A stretch of DNA of 47,914 bases from GWA2-66-18 sp964537395. GTDB taxonomy: Bacteria > Elusimicrobiota > Elusimicrobia > UBA1565 > UBA9628. The position numbers were made by a program, and so were the translations under genes. This document shows, piece after piece, positions 33,238 to 40,960 of this stretch. Under the pieces are notes generated by a model. It ran no database searches. It was not told the DNA's origin and saw only the letters and a program-made list of their open reading frames with translations. The stretch covers positions 1 to 47,914 of the forward strand of contig CAZIBN010000024.1 in the NCBI GenBank assembly GCA_964537395.1, given 5' to 3'. The number at the start of each line of letters is the position of its first letter. Within the stretch, counting starts at the first letter, position 1.

Positions 33238-33768
33238 TCAGTATAGAGCTCGAACGGCAAGCACGCCGCTGAGAAAGAAGCTGACCACGGCGAGCCAGGA
33301 AGAGACGCTCAGCTGAGCGGTTCCGCTGATGCCGTGGCCGCTCGTGCACCCCCCGGCCAGGCGCGCTCCAAACGCCATCAGCGCGCCGCCCAAGAAGCTG
33401 ACCGCGGCGTAAGGCAAACCGCTGCCGGCGCCGTAGCGGTCCGTCCACATGCGAGGAAGTCCGCGCACGGCCCATTCACCGCCCAGGGCCGCCGCCGACG
33501 CTGAACCGAGAATTATGGCAAGGACAAACGTGAACTCCCAGTTAATCACAGGGGGATTTTTCTGATAGTAAGCGAGCTGCTTCGTGTGCTTGGGCGCGAT
33601 GGCCATGCCGATGAACCCAGCGACTGTCGCGTAAAAGGATGACGCGCCGACCGGTTCTTCCGAGTAAAAAAAGGTGAGACAGACCAATACGCCGATCAGC
33701 GCACCCGCCACATACGGCGACCACGCCCCACCGCCATGGAAGGCCGCGCCCAAGGCCTCCGTGTTCAT
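33238..33768 (-). CDS. YeeE/YedE-family sulfur transporter half (PmpA-like)
   Basis: This 176-residue inner-membrane protein has the family start (WSPYVAGALIGVLVCLTFF), several helices, and the Cys motif GARLAGGCTSGHGISGTAQLS. With the PmpB-like neighbour it gives the two conserved motifs (GGCTSGHG and GYCPGT) that a single-chain YeeE carries. ATG 33768 overlaps the stop of the MBL-rhodanese gene (ATGA), so the three genes form one operon. The likely job is moving thiosulfate or sulfane sulfur for the rhodanese domains to handle. Confidence 0.85.
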   Translation of the reverse strand: MNTEALGAAFHGGGAWSPYVAGALIGVLVCLTFFYSEEPVGASSFYATVAGFIGMAIAPKHTKQLAYYQKNPPVINWEFTFVLAIILGSASAAALGGEWAVRGLPRMWTDRYGAGSGLPYAAVSFLGGALMAFGARLAGGCTSGHGISGTAQLSVSSWLAVVSFFLSGVLAVRALY

Positions 33769-35225
33769 GCTCCCGCCCGCACGGCTTCCGCGACGGATTC
33801 ATGGCTCACACGCTTGTTAATGATCGCGAGATCGAGCGTGCGTTTTTCATCCGGGCCCGAAACCAGCGGCTTGTCGAGCATTTTCCAGGCCGTAACCCCG
33901 CCGAGAACGTTGAAAACGTTCCGGAACCCCGCTCGCAGAAGAATGCTCGCGGCCAGACCGGCCCTATGTCCGACGCTGCAAATGACCGCCACAGGCTCAT
34001 GCGGATCGAGCTCGCTGGCGAGGTCTTTCATTCCGGGAAGGAACCCGACGTACGCGTGCTTGGCGCCCCGTATGTGCCCTTCTTCGTACTCGGTGATGTC
34101 GCGCACGTCGACGATCCTCAATTTTCCGGACTCCAGGGAACGCGCGCTGACGCTGACTGTACCCGACATCTGAATGTCCAACCCCGCGTTCCGCCAGCCT
34201 TCAAAGCCGCCGGCAAGGACTCCGGCTATGTTGTCGACGCCGATGCGTTCCAGATTTAAAAATGCCTTTTCCATGTCTTCGGGCCGCTCAAGCACTAAAT
34301 ACACCGGCGCTTTCTCGTCGGCCACCCAGCCGCCGAAGACGGGGAGACCGTCGAGCCAGATGCTGAAGGATCCCGGAATATGGCCGCCCGCGAACGCTTC
34401 CGGCAAACGGGTGTCGATCACCATCCCTTTTTTCGATTCCCGCGCGAAATCCTTCGGCGTCAGGATCACGATGGATTCCGGGGCCGTGCTCAAGGGGATG
34501 CCGCCTTTGAGGTTCAACTTTTCCATTAATCGGAAGTAAGGCGGGCGCGGAATACGCTCCTTGATCTTATTTTCGATGAACTGCTCTTTGGAATTGATGA
34601 ACGCGGGGTTGTAGCCGCGTTCAAAGCCGAGGGTCGATTCGTCGTATGCCGCGATATTCCCGCCGCAGACGGAGCCCGCGCCGTGAGCGGGGTAAAGCAG
34701 GGTCTGATCCCCCAGCGGCAATATCTTGTTATGAATGCTCTCGTAGAGGATCGAGGCGTTCTCCGCGGTCTTGCCGGGGTCGGGCAAATCCGTTCGCCCC
34801 GCCTCGCCGATGAAGAGCGCGTCGCCGGTAAAGACGGCCCAAGCGCGGTCCGGATTGCCCTTCATATAAACCGCGTAAGACACGCTTTCCGGGGTGTGGC
34901 CGGGAGTGTAAAGGCAGCGGAAGGTCAATTCGCCTATTTCAAGAGTTTCCCCATCGGCCAGCGACAAGTCGCTGTGCGCGGAATATTTATGCCTGCCCGA
35001 AACGATTTGCGCCGCGGTCAATTGACGAATATACGCCGAACCGAGAACGAAGTCCTCTTGGCGGTGCGTTTCGAAGACGTATTTTATTTCGAGTTTATTC
35101 TTTCGCGCGATTGCAAAATATTCGTCAACGTCCCGCCGTGGATCGACGATGATGCCGACGCCCATGGACCCGATCAAATACGCATTGTGCGCGACACCGG
35201 GGGTCTTGATGCGTTGAAAAAACAT
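33765..35225 (-). CDS. MBL-fold protein with two rhodanese domains (persulfide-dioxygenase-like)
   Basis: This 486-residue cytoplasmic protein has a metallo-beta-lactamase domain (about 1-240), then two rhodanese domains. The H-x-H-x-D-H signature of persulfide dioxygenases is altered to HRQEDF (54-59). The other ligands are present: H in YTPGHTPES, D in FTGDALF and H in YPAHGAGS. The first rhodanese domain (MVIDTRLPEAFAGGHIPGS) has no active-site Cys; the second (VDVRDITEYEEGHIRGA) has one, in VICSVGHRAG. Its job is probably persulfide or sulfane-sulfur handling beside the YeeE transporter. ATG 35225 has a strong Shine-Dalgarno (AAGGAG, five-base spacing), unlike most genes here. Confidence 0.85.
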   Translation of the reverse strand: MFFQRIKTPGVAHNAYLIGSMGVGIIVDPRRDVDEYFAIARKNKLEIKYVFETHRQEDFVLGSAYIRQLTAAQIVSGRHKYSAHSDLSLADGETLEIGELTFRCLYTPGHTPESVSYAVYMKGNPDRAWAVFTGDALFIGEAGRTDLPDPGKTAENASILYESIHNKILPLGDQTLLYPAHGAGSVCGGNIAAYDESTLGFERGYNPAFINSKEQFIENKIKERIPRPPYFRLMEKLNLKGGIPLSTAPESIVILTPKDFARESKKGMVIDTRLPEAFAGGHIPGSFSIWLDGLPVFGGWVADEKAPVYLVLERPEDMEKAFLNLERIGVDNIAGVLAGGFEGWRNAGLDIQMSGTVSVSARSLESGKLRIVDVRDITEYEEGHIRGAKHAYVGFLPGMKDLASELDPHEPVAVICSVGHRAGLAASILLRAGFRNVFNVLGGVTAWKMLDKPLVSGPDEKRTLDLAIINKRVSHESVAEAVRAGA

Positions 35226-35230
35226 GGGAT

Positions 35231-35236
35231 CTCCTT
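35231..35236 (-). promoter_or_regulatory. Shine-Dalgarno deciding the MBL-rhodanese start
   Basis: AAGGAG on the minus strand lies five bases before ATG 35225. It favours this start over a longer in-frame one and contrasts with the leaderless starts of other genes. Confidence 0.75.
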
Positions 35237-35315
35237 CGAATGTCCACGTGAATGGGTCGCTTCCCAACGATTGACATAGAATACGGCTGGGGGGATTCTC
35301 TTACTATTGAGCCTC

Positions 35316-35333
35316 CGTCATTTTTTCATGACG
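35316..35333. repeat. Small inverted repeat upstream of the sulfur operon
   Basis: CGTCAT (35316-35321) and ATGACG (35328-35333) flank a T-rich loop about 90 bases before the MBL-rhodanese start. It could be an operator or part of a terminator; nothing decides between them. Confidence 0.3.
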
Positions 35334-35381
35334 CTGGGCTGCTGATCAGCGGATGCCGGGCGATTTGCCGATCAAAATAAC

Positions 35382-35404
35382 CCCTCCATCGCTGGAGGGC
35401 TTTT
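35382..35404. terminator. Hairpin with flanking A/T runs, possible bidirectional terminator
   Basis: A 7-bp stem CCCTCCA (35382-35388) / TGGAGGG (35393-35399) has a TCGC loop. It is followed on the plus strand by CTTTTC and preceded by AAAATAA, so it reads as a short intrinsic terminator in either direction. It lies between the divergent sulfur operon and the small basic ORF. Confidence 0.5.
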
Positions 35405-35407
35405 CAG

Positions 35408-35423
35408 CTCGCACCGGTGCGAG
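35408..35423. repeat. Perfect 16-base palindrome
   Basis: CTCGCACCGGTGCGAG is exactly self-complementary and begins eight bases after the terminator-like stem. It could bind a dimeric regulator or be part of a mobile-element end. No second copy was seen in the window. Confidence 0.45.
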
Positions 35424-35492
35424 TTCGAGGCTCAAATCGGCTGTCCGTTGTTGGCAGCATTAGAACTACAAGGCCAATCTACCCGCGCCATG

Positions 35493-35535
35493 CCTCCAGC
35501 GTTACGCTATTAGCTGTGACGGCGGCGTCAGGAGG
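35493..35535 (+). other. Possible three-way-junction leader covering a Shine-Dalgarno
   Basis: CCTCC (35493-35497) can pair with GGAGG (35531-35535), the Shine-Dalgarno of the small ORF that follows. Two hairpins lie inside: AGCG-TTA-CGCT (35498-35508) and GACG-GCGG-CGTC (35518-35529). Folded, the ribosome site would be hidden, as in a riboregulator or thermosensor. I know of no matching named family, and the short stems make this tentative. Confidence 0.3.
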
Positions 35536-35540
35536 ACCAA

Positions 35541-35633
35541 ATGAAGGCAACCCCGAGAATGAAGAAAAGTTCGGCACCGAAGAACCGGAGCGGAGGGGAC
35601 GCGGCTCAACAGCGCATGAGGATGCGGGACTAG
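35541..35633 (+). CDS. Candidate 30-residue strongly basic small protein
   Basis: ATG 35541 follows a textbook Shine-Dalgarno (AGGAGG, 35530-35535) by five bases and opens 30 codons to TAG at 35631-35633. About a third of the residues are Lys or Arg (MKATPRMKKSSAPKNRSGG...), with no hydrophobic segment. It could be a real small basic protein, the broken start of a longer gene, or a regulatory leader ORF. The 415 bases between 35226 and 35641 hold no other gene I can support. Confidence 0.35.
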   Translation: MKATPRMKKSSAPKNRSGGDAAQQRMRMRD

Positions 35634-35641
35634 GTCTCGAA

Positions 35642-36235
35642 CTAATACTTGACGGAACAGCCGTACGGGGGCGCCGAGGGCGTCGACACGGGCTTTCCCG
35701 CGAGGGCCTCGTCGAGCGCCGCGGCCACGAAGTTCTTCGAGCCTTTGATGTCGGCCGGGTCCGGGCTGGCGGTGTCGTCGATGCCGCCCATGTAGATCAG
35801 GGCGCCCTTCTTGTCGACGACGAACATGTGCGGCGTCGTCTTCGCGGAGTACAGTCGACCCACATCACCGCTCTCGTCGAGCAGGATCGCCTTGGAGCCC
35901 ATGCCTTCGGACTTCATCTGGGCCGCGGCCTCGGCGGGCGTCATGTGGCCTTCCTTGCCTTTCTTGCCAGTCGTGACGGTGTACCAGACGACGCCCTTCT
36001 TCGCGTATTTCTTCTGCAGGCCCTGCATGTTCTTCGAATCGTAGTGCTTGCGTACGAACGGGCAGCCCTTGTTGAACCACTCGAGGACGACGAGCTTGCC
36101 CTTGGCGTCGGAGAGCTTGACGGGCTTGCCGCTCTGGTCGGAGAGCGTGAAATCGGGAGCGGGCTGTCCGAGCTGCGGGGCGGCGTGAGCGGCGGCGGTC
36201 AGCGACATCAGCACGGCAACGAGGATCATCTTCAT
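35642..36235 (-). CDS. Secreted redoxin (AhpC/TSA-type thioredoxin-fold protein)
   Basis: This 197-residue protein has a signal peptide (MKMILVAVLMSLTAAAHA) and a thioredoxin-fold redoxin domain. It starts LGQPAPDFTLSDQSGKPVKLSDAKGKLVVLEWFNKGCPFVRKHY; the active site is a single Cys in CPFV. A conserved C-terminal Cys sits in the ending PPYGCSVKY and may resolve the first. It probably acts in periplasmic thiol reduction or peroxide removal, fed by the DsbD/ScsB-like protein encoded just upstream. ATG 36235 overlaps that gene's stop (ATGA). It is the last gene of the long minus-strand cluster. Confidence 0.86.
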   Translation of the reverse strand: MKMILVAVLMSLTAAAHAAPQLGQPAPDFTLSDQSGKPVKLSDAKGKLVVLEWFNKGCPFVRKHYDSKNMQGLQKKYAKKGVVWYTVTTGKKGKEGHMTPAEAAAQMKSEGMGSKAILLDESGDVGRLYSAKTTPHMFVVDKKGALIYMGGIDDTASPDPADIKGSKNFVAAALDEALAGKPVSTPSAPPYGCSVKY

Positions 36236-37977
36236 GGTTTTTCTCCCAAAGTCTCAAGCACGAGGCCCGGCGTTAAAATTTCCGGAAGGGTGACGGCCTC
36301 CCCTCCCTTCGGATAGACGATATAAAGTGGCACGCCCGCGCGTCCATGCCTGGCGAGCTCCGCCTCGATGACGGGGTTCTTGTCGGTCCAGTCGGCCTTG
36401 AACGCGGCGCCCTTTTCAAGCGCGGCCACGACCTTCGGCTGAGACAGGACGAGGCGCTCATTGACCTGGCAGGACAGGCACCAGGCGGCGGTGAAGTCGA
36501 CGAAGACGGTCTTGCCGGCGGCGCGGGCCTCTTGAACGGCTTCGGGCGACCAGATCTTCCATAGCGGATCAACCGCGGCGGGTGCGGCGAGCAGGTGCCA
36601 CAGCACCCAGAGAAGCCAGGCGGCCGTTGTGAACATCGGCACCGACAGAATATTCTTTAAAGTGATCATCCACGCGCCCGGGCGCGGCAGGCGCTTGAGC
36701 AAAGCGGGCCAGGAGGCGAGGACGGCGTAAGGCGCCGCCGTGCCGAGGCCGAGCATCGCGAAGATCAGAAGAGCTTCCCACGCGGGGCGCGTCAGCGCCC
36801 AGCCGAGAGCCGCGCCCATGAACGGGGCGGTGCACGGGGCTGCGACGACGACCGCGAACACGCCGGAGGTGAACGAGCCTCCGCCGCTGTGCTCACCGAG
36901 TGCCATCAGCTTCGTGCCGATCTCGAACACGCCGAGAAGGTTCAACCCGATCGCGATGAACAGGGCGGCCATCGCGCCGACGACCCACGGCGACTGGAGC
37001 TGGAAGCCCCAGCCCAAGGACGCGCCGGCCGCGCGCGCGGCGAGGAGCCCTCCCGCCAGGGCCAGAAAGCTCGTCACGACGCCGGCCGTGTAGGCGAGCG
37101 CGTGGAAATGGGGCGCGCGGCGTCCGCCGCCCGCGGAGATGAGGCCAAGCACCTTGATGGAGAGCACCGGGAACACGCACGGCATGAGGTTCAGGAGCAG
37201 GCCGCCCAGGAACGCGAGCAGAAGATTGCGTATACCGGCGCCGCCCGCGCTGATGGGCGCCAATATCCAGACCGGCGCGAGCCCGGGCCGAACGAGTATG
37301 CCCGAGAGAAGCTCCAGGTCGGGAGCGCCGGGCGTTTGTTGAAGCGTGAGTTCGGTGCGGGCGGGTGAGACCGCGACGGTTCCGCGCGCGCCCTCGAAGG
37401 CGCCGGGCTCCGCCGGGAAGAATTCGGCGAGCGGGTGGCGGCCGGCGATCTCGAGGATGATTTTCTCGCCGCGGCGAGAAGCTCCGAGCGCGGCCTCCGC
37501 GTCGGGGAGCGGCAGGCTCCCCCGCGCCGATTCGAGGAGGCCCGGCTCGGCCGCGACGGCGGTGAGCTCGGCCTTTCCGGGGATGCAGACCTCGGCGCAC
37601 TCGAGCCAGGTCGCGGTCGCCCTCTTCACGCCCGCGGGCAGCTTGGCCGGTATTAGGACGGTCCCGCTGTAGCCGAAGCTCGTCAGCGGCCCGTACACGA
37701 TGCGCTGGGGAGCCGGGAAATCGAGGATTCCCGGCGTCAGCTTGGTCGCCAGCCCCGAGTCGCCCGGGTTGATCCAGTAGGTGTGCCAGTGCGGCTCATG
37801 CACGAGCCGCAAAGCGGCTTCGCCGCCGGAGACGAGCAAGGTCGCCTTCACATGGCCGCCTTCCTTGGCGGAAGCCGGCGACGCGAGCGATCCGGACATT
37901 AGGAGCGAAAAAGTTATCCCCAGCGTTTTCAACGTTGGAAGCATTGGGGATAAGTCGGATCTTCGCGGCGTGTTCAT
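36232..37977 (-). CDS. DsbD/ScsB-type thiol:disulfide interchange reductase
   Basis: This 581-residue inner-membrane protein has a signal sequence and a periplasmic N-terminal domain (about 35-240) with H-W-H-T-Y-W-x-N-P-G-D-S-G and a Cys pair in WLECAEVCIPG, typical of ScsB-like DsbD proteins. A CcdA-like membrane domain follows with its two key cysteines (LNLMPCVFPVLSIK and VVAAPCTAPFMGA). A C-terminal thioredoxin domain has CLSC (WCLSCQVNE). It transfers electrons from cytoplasmic thioredoxin to envelope partners, here probably the redoxin and TlpA-like neighbours. ATG 37977 is eight bases after the preceding stop; ATG 37944 is a possible alternative. Confidence 0.9.
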   Translation of the reverse strand: MNTPRRSDLSPMLPTLKTLGITFSLLMSGSLASPASAKEGGHVKATLLVSGGEAALRLVHEPHWHTYWINPGDSGLATKLTPGILDFPAPQRIVYGPLTSFGYSGTVLIPAKLPAGVKRATATWLECAEVCIPGKAELTAVAAEPGLLESARGSLPLPDAEAALGASRRGEKIILEIAGRHPLAEFFPAEPGAFEGARGTVAVSPARTELTLQQTPGAPDLELLSGILVRPGLAPVWILAPISAGGAGIRNLLLAFLGGLLLNLMPCVFPVLSIKVLGLISAGGGRRAPHFHALAYTAGVVTSFLALAGGLLAARAAGASLGWGFQLQSPWVVGAMAALFIAIGLNLLGVFEIGTKLMALGEHSGGGSFTSGVFAVVVAAPCTAPFMGAALGWALTRPAWEALLIFAMLGLGTAAPYAVLASWPALLKRLPRPGAWMITLKNILSVPMFTTAAWLLWVLWHLLAAPAAVDPLWKIWSPEAVQEARAAGKTVFVDFTAAWCLSCQVNERLVLSQPKVVAALEKGAAFKADWTDKNPVIEAELARHGRAGVPLYIVYPKGGEAVTLPEILTPGLVLETLGEKP

Positions 37978-37985
37978 CGGAGCCG

Positions 37986-39125
37986 TTAGTTCTTTTTGAC
38001 GGGCACGACGCGCAGGTGCTCCAACTTCCGCCGTCCAGGTACGAGGCTCAATCCGTGAGCCGCGAGGACCCGGTTGCAGTCGGTCCGGTTGCGGTCGTCC
38101 CTTTTGTTCCATTCGAGGTCGAGCGCGTATTCGCCCGTGAGCCCGGTGTCGTCGACGACCACCTTCTCGCTGTTCCCCAGCCTCGCCGCGAAGCGGGCCA
38201 TCGTCGCTTTGCCGAGCAGGCGTCCAGGGCCGGACACGTTGATCCCGGACTTGAGCGACGGGTCCCCCGCCTGCGGGCGCGGCGCGCCGGGCGCGGTGGA
38301 CAGGGACAGAAGGAATACGTCGGCATCCAGCAGCTCCGGCGTGACGCTCACGCCGAAGGTGGACTGAACCGCGAGCTTGAGCGCGTCTCGGCCCTGCTCG
38401 ATGCCGTCCGAGGGCGTCTTGAGGTGGACATTGAACGACTCGACCGGCGGATGTTCAACGATGACCTGCGTATCGCGGGTCCCCCAGATCCAGGCGATCG
38501 CCGTATTGAACGGCAAGTTGCCTATCTCGAGCATATCGTCGCCGCTGCTCGCGCCCATCTCTCCCATGCCAGAGGAGATCGTCAGCTCGAAAAAGGTCTT
38601 CCCTGTTTTCAGGCTCGATACGGTCATGTCCTCGCCGTTGAATCTGACCTTGGTCGGCGTGAAGCGTCCCGCGATCGCGTCGCGGACGTCGCTTTCCTTC
38701 AGATCATCGGGAGAGATCCTCGCGAGCAGGGTCCCGTCCTTGCCGATCAGGTAGCCGTCGGGGATGGGGTTGATCTTGTAGGCTCTGAACGACGACCTTG
38801 CCTCGTCCACGCCGACCCAGGACTTGAACTCGTGGGTCTTGAGGAACGCCGCGATCTTGTCGGCGGGATCGCTGGTCACAGAAATGAAGACGACGGGCTC
38901 GCCCTTGAGAGCGTCGATGAGGCGGTTCGTACGCGGGACGCCGGCGACGCAGGGCGCGCACGATATCGCCCAGAACTCGAGGAAGACGACCTTCCCCTTG
39001 AGGCTTGCGAGGCTCTTGATCTCGGTGACCGGGGCGTTGAAGACCTTGGCGATCTTGAACTCGGGGGCTTTCTTGGCCGCCGAGGCGGGTACGGCGAGAA
39101 GGAGCGCGAGCGCGATTTTGATCAT
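37986..39125 (-). CDS. TlpA-like thioredoxin fused to a TIGR03435/DUF3738 domain
   Basis: This 379-residue protein has a signal peptide (MIKIALALLLAVPASA). A TlpA/ResA-type thioredoxin domain at about 20-145 carries the CAPC active site (C56, C59; FWAISCAPC). The C-terminal domain ends KATMARFAARLGNSEKVVVDDTGLTGEYALDLEW and then VLAAHGLSLVPGRRKLEHLRVVPV. This matches the 'soil-associated' TIGR03435/DUF3738 domain, best known from Acidobacteria and of unknown function. The fusion ties that domain to envelope thiol chemistry. ATG 39125 lies five bases after TAAAAT (39136-39131). It sits between the outer-membrane barrel gene and the DsbD-like gene. Confidence 0.82.
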   Translation of the reverse strand: MIKIALALLLAVPASAAKKAPEFKIAKVFNAPVTEIKSLASLKGKVVFLEFWAISCAPCVAGVPRTNRLIDALKGEPVVFISVTSDPADKIAAFLKTHEFKSWVGVDEARSSFRAYKINPIPDGYLIGKDGTLLARISPDDLKESDVRDAIAGRFTPTKVRFNGEDMTVSSLKTGKTFFELTISSGMGEMGASSGDDMLEIGNLPFNTAIAWIWGTRDTQVIVEHPPVESFNVHLKTPSDGIEQGRDALKLAVQSTFGVSVTPELLDADVFLLSLSTAPGAPRPQAGDPSLKSGINVSGPGRLLGKATMARFAARLGNSEKVVVDDTGLTGEYALDLEWNKRDDRNRTDCNRVLAAHGLSLVPGRRKLEHLRVVPVKKN

Positions 39126-39130
39126 CTGGG

Positions 39131-39136
39131 ATTTTA
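39131..39136 (-). promoter_or_regulatory. -10 box of the TlpA-DUF3738 gene
   Basis: TAAAAT at 39136-39131 lies five bases before ATG 39125 in the 13-base gap after the barrel gene. The redox genes could be transcribed separately from the Lol-like genes. Confidence 0.4.
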
Positions 39137-39138
39137 GC

Positions 39139-40290
39139 TTAAAACCAGTATTGCGCAGAGAGCACGGCCTGGTTAGGCTGGCGGCCGTATTCGGAGATCT
39201 TGTCCCCCCCGAAGCGCCGCCACGCGGCGGTGAGCCAGAGGTCGGGCAAGGCGTTCCAGGCGAGGCTCGGGTAGGCGAGTGTGGAGCCATCGTCGGCGTT
39301 GACGATCGTCGCGCACTCGAGCTTGACGAGCGTGTGCAGATCCTTGGAGAAGGTCGCGCCCGCGTAGTCCTGCGCCACGCCCGGCTCTCGGCCCGCGCGC
39401 AGGGACGCGAGGTCGTAGCGCAGGGGATCGACCTTGCCGTTGCCCGCGTGATACAGCTCGATGACGAACGCCGAGTCTTTCAGAAAGGTCCACTTCGTGT
39501 CGGAGGCGAAGTTGTAGTCGTAGCCCAGGCCGGCTTTCCAGTACGGCGTGCGGTTGACGGGGTTGAACCAGGCCAGCTCGCCGTGAACGGTGCCCTCGAG
39601 CACGGCGCCGGCGAAATCACCGCCGAGGACGAAGGACGCGGTCGAGCCGGGGATCTTCCCGCCCATCACGGCCCCGTCCCAGCCCTCCCAGTTGGCGCGG
39701 CCGCGCACGAGCAGGGCATGCTCCACCCAGACGTCGCCGGGCGCCCAGGCGAGCTCCGCCTGGCCGAGCGAGCCGACGCCGGCGCGCGCGTACAGCGCGT
39801 CCACGCCCCGGCGCTCCGTCTGCTCCACGGTCGTCGGGTCGAACGGGTTCAGCACATCGGTCGGATTCCAGAGCTTCCCGCTGCCCCAGGCGATGCGCTG
39901 GCGGCCGGCGCGGAGGACGCCGCGCTCGTCCTCGAGGCCGACCCAGGCGCGGTAGGCGCCGATGCCGTAGCCGTTGGTCACCCCGGTCGAGACGGTGTGC
40001 TCCATGTCGAGCCAGGGCTTGGGCGGCGTGTAGCCGAACTGCCGGAACTCCGCCGTGCGGAAGAAGGAGCCCGCGGCGAGCTGCTGGTCGAAATCGACGT
40101 GCGCCTTGAATACGGATCTCTCGGCGTCGAGCGTGAGGCGCGCGCGCGCGGTGTTGAGATTGTAGGGCCGCCCGTCGAAGGCCGAGTGCGAGTACTGCCA
40201 GAAGTCCTTCAGATAGCCGCCGGCCTTCACGCCGGCCATGGCGGGCGTGACCGTAAGCAGGATGAGAAGACTAGCGAGAGCGGACTTCAT
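39139..40290 (-). CDS. Outer-membrane beta-barrel protein
   Basis: This 383-residue protein has a signal peptide (MKSALASLLILLTVTPAMA). The rest alternates polar and hydrophobic residues in short strands ending in aromatic residues, and the last residues are AQYWF, the terminal aromatic signal for BAM-dependent barrels. Motifs such as RAWVGLEDERGVLRAGRQRIAWGSGKLWNPTDVLNPFDPTT resemble barrels encoded beside LolA-like/ABC systems. It overlaps the LolD-like gene by 20 bases. It may be the outer-membrane end of an export route for a lipid or lipoprotein; the exact substrate is unknown. Confidence 0.8.
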   Translation of the reverse strand: MKSALASLLILLTVTPAMAGVKAGGYLKDFWQYSHSAFDGRPYNLNTARARLTLDAERSVFKAHVDFDQQLAAGSFFRTAEFRQFGYTPPKPWLDMEHTVSTGVTNGYGIGAYRAWVGLEDERGVLRAGRQRIAWGSGKLWNPTDVLNPFDPTTVEQTERRGVDALYARAGVGSLGQAELAWAPGDVWVEHALLVRGRANWEGWDGAVMGGKIPGSTASFVLGGDFAGAVLEGTVHGELAWFNPVNRTPYWKAGLGYDYNFASDTKWTFLKDSAFVIELYHAGNGKVDPLRYDLASLRAGREPGVAQDYAGATFSKDLHTLVKLECATIVNADDGSTLAYPSLAWNALPDLWLTAAWRRFGGDKISEYGRQPNQAVLSAQYWF

Positions 40291-40960
40291 CGGACTTGAG
40301 CTCCCCGTCCTGGAGGAGCACGACGCGGCGGGCGCGCTCGAGCACGGCGCCGTCGTGGCTGGAGAAAAGGAAGGTGATGCCGTGATCTTTGTTGAGGCCT
40401 TGCATGAGGTCGAGGAGCTGCGCGCCGGTCTTCGAGTCGAGGTTGGCCGTGGGCTCGTCGGCGAGCACGAGGGACGGGCGCGTGACGATCGCGCGGGCGA
40501 CGGCGACGCGCTGCTGCTGGCCGCCGGAGAGCAGGTCGGGACGGCGCTCGGCGTAGCCTTCGAGGCCGACCCAACTCAGCACCTCATGCGCGAGCTGGCG
40601 GCGCTCCTTCGGGTCGACGCCCTGGAGCACGAGCGGGTATTCGACGTTCTCGATTGCGGTCAGCACCGGGATCAGGTTGTAGGCCTGGAACACGAAGCCG
40701 AGCGAGCGCAGCCGAAAATCTGACAAGGCATCGACGCCCAGAGTGGAGACGACGTGGCCGTCGTAGCTCACGGTGCCCTTGGAGGGACGGTCGAGGGTTC
40801 CGATCATGTTGAGCAAGGTGGACTTCCCCGAGCCGGACGGACCGGCCAGGGCCGAGAACTCGCCCCGGGAGATGGAGAGATCGATGCCCTTGAGCGCGGC
40901 GACCTTGGAGCCGCCGGGATAGATCTTGTGGAGGTTGGCGACCTCGACGATCTTAGACAT
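40271..40960 (-). CDS. LolD/MacB-type ABC transporter ATP-binding protein
   Basis: This 229-residue ATPase has Walker A GPSGSGKST, Q-loop FQAYNL, signature LSGGQQQR, Walker B LVLADEPTANLD and H-loop FSSHD. The MLNKIGTLDRPS-like region (LLNMIGTLDRPSKG) and ADEPTANLD are typical of the LolD/MacB/FtsE group, which drives mechanotransmission rather than membrane import. Its partner is the LolC/E-like permease whose gene overlaps it by eight bases. With the LolA-like and barrel proteins it probably moves lipoproteins or lipids from the inner membrane. Confidence 0.92.
   Translation of the reverse strand: MSKIVEVANLHKIYPGGSKVAALKGIDLSISRGEFSALAGPSGSGKSTLLNMIGTLDRPSKGTVSYDGHVVSTLGVDALSDFRLRSLGFVFQAYNLIPVLTAIENVEYPLVLQGVDPKERRQLAHEVLSWVGLEGYAERRPDLLSGGQQQRVAVARAIVTRPSLVLADEPTANLDSKTGAQLLDLMQGLNKDHGITFLFSSHDGAVLERARRVVLLQDGELKSDEVRSR

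Noticed and set aside
35382..35540. Inverted repeats as an integron attC site or IS end
   Set aside because: No GTTRRRY/RYYYAAC core pair, no target-site duplication and no transposase or integrase were found.
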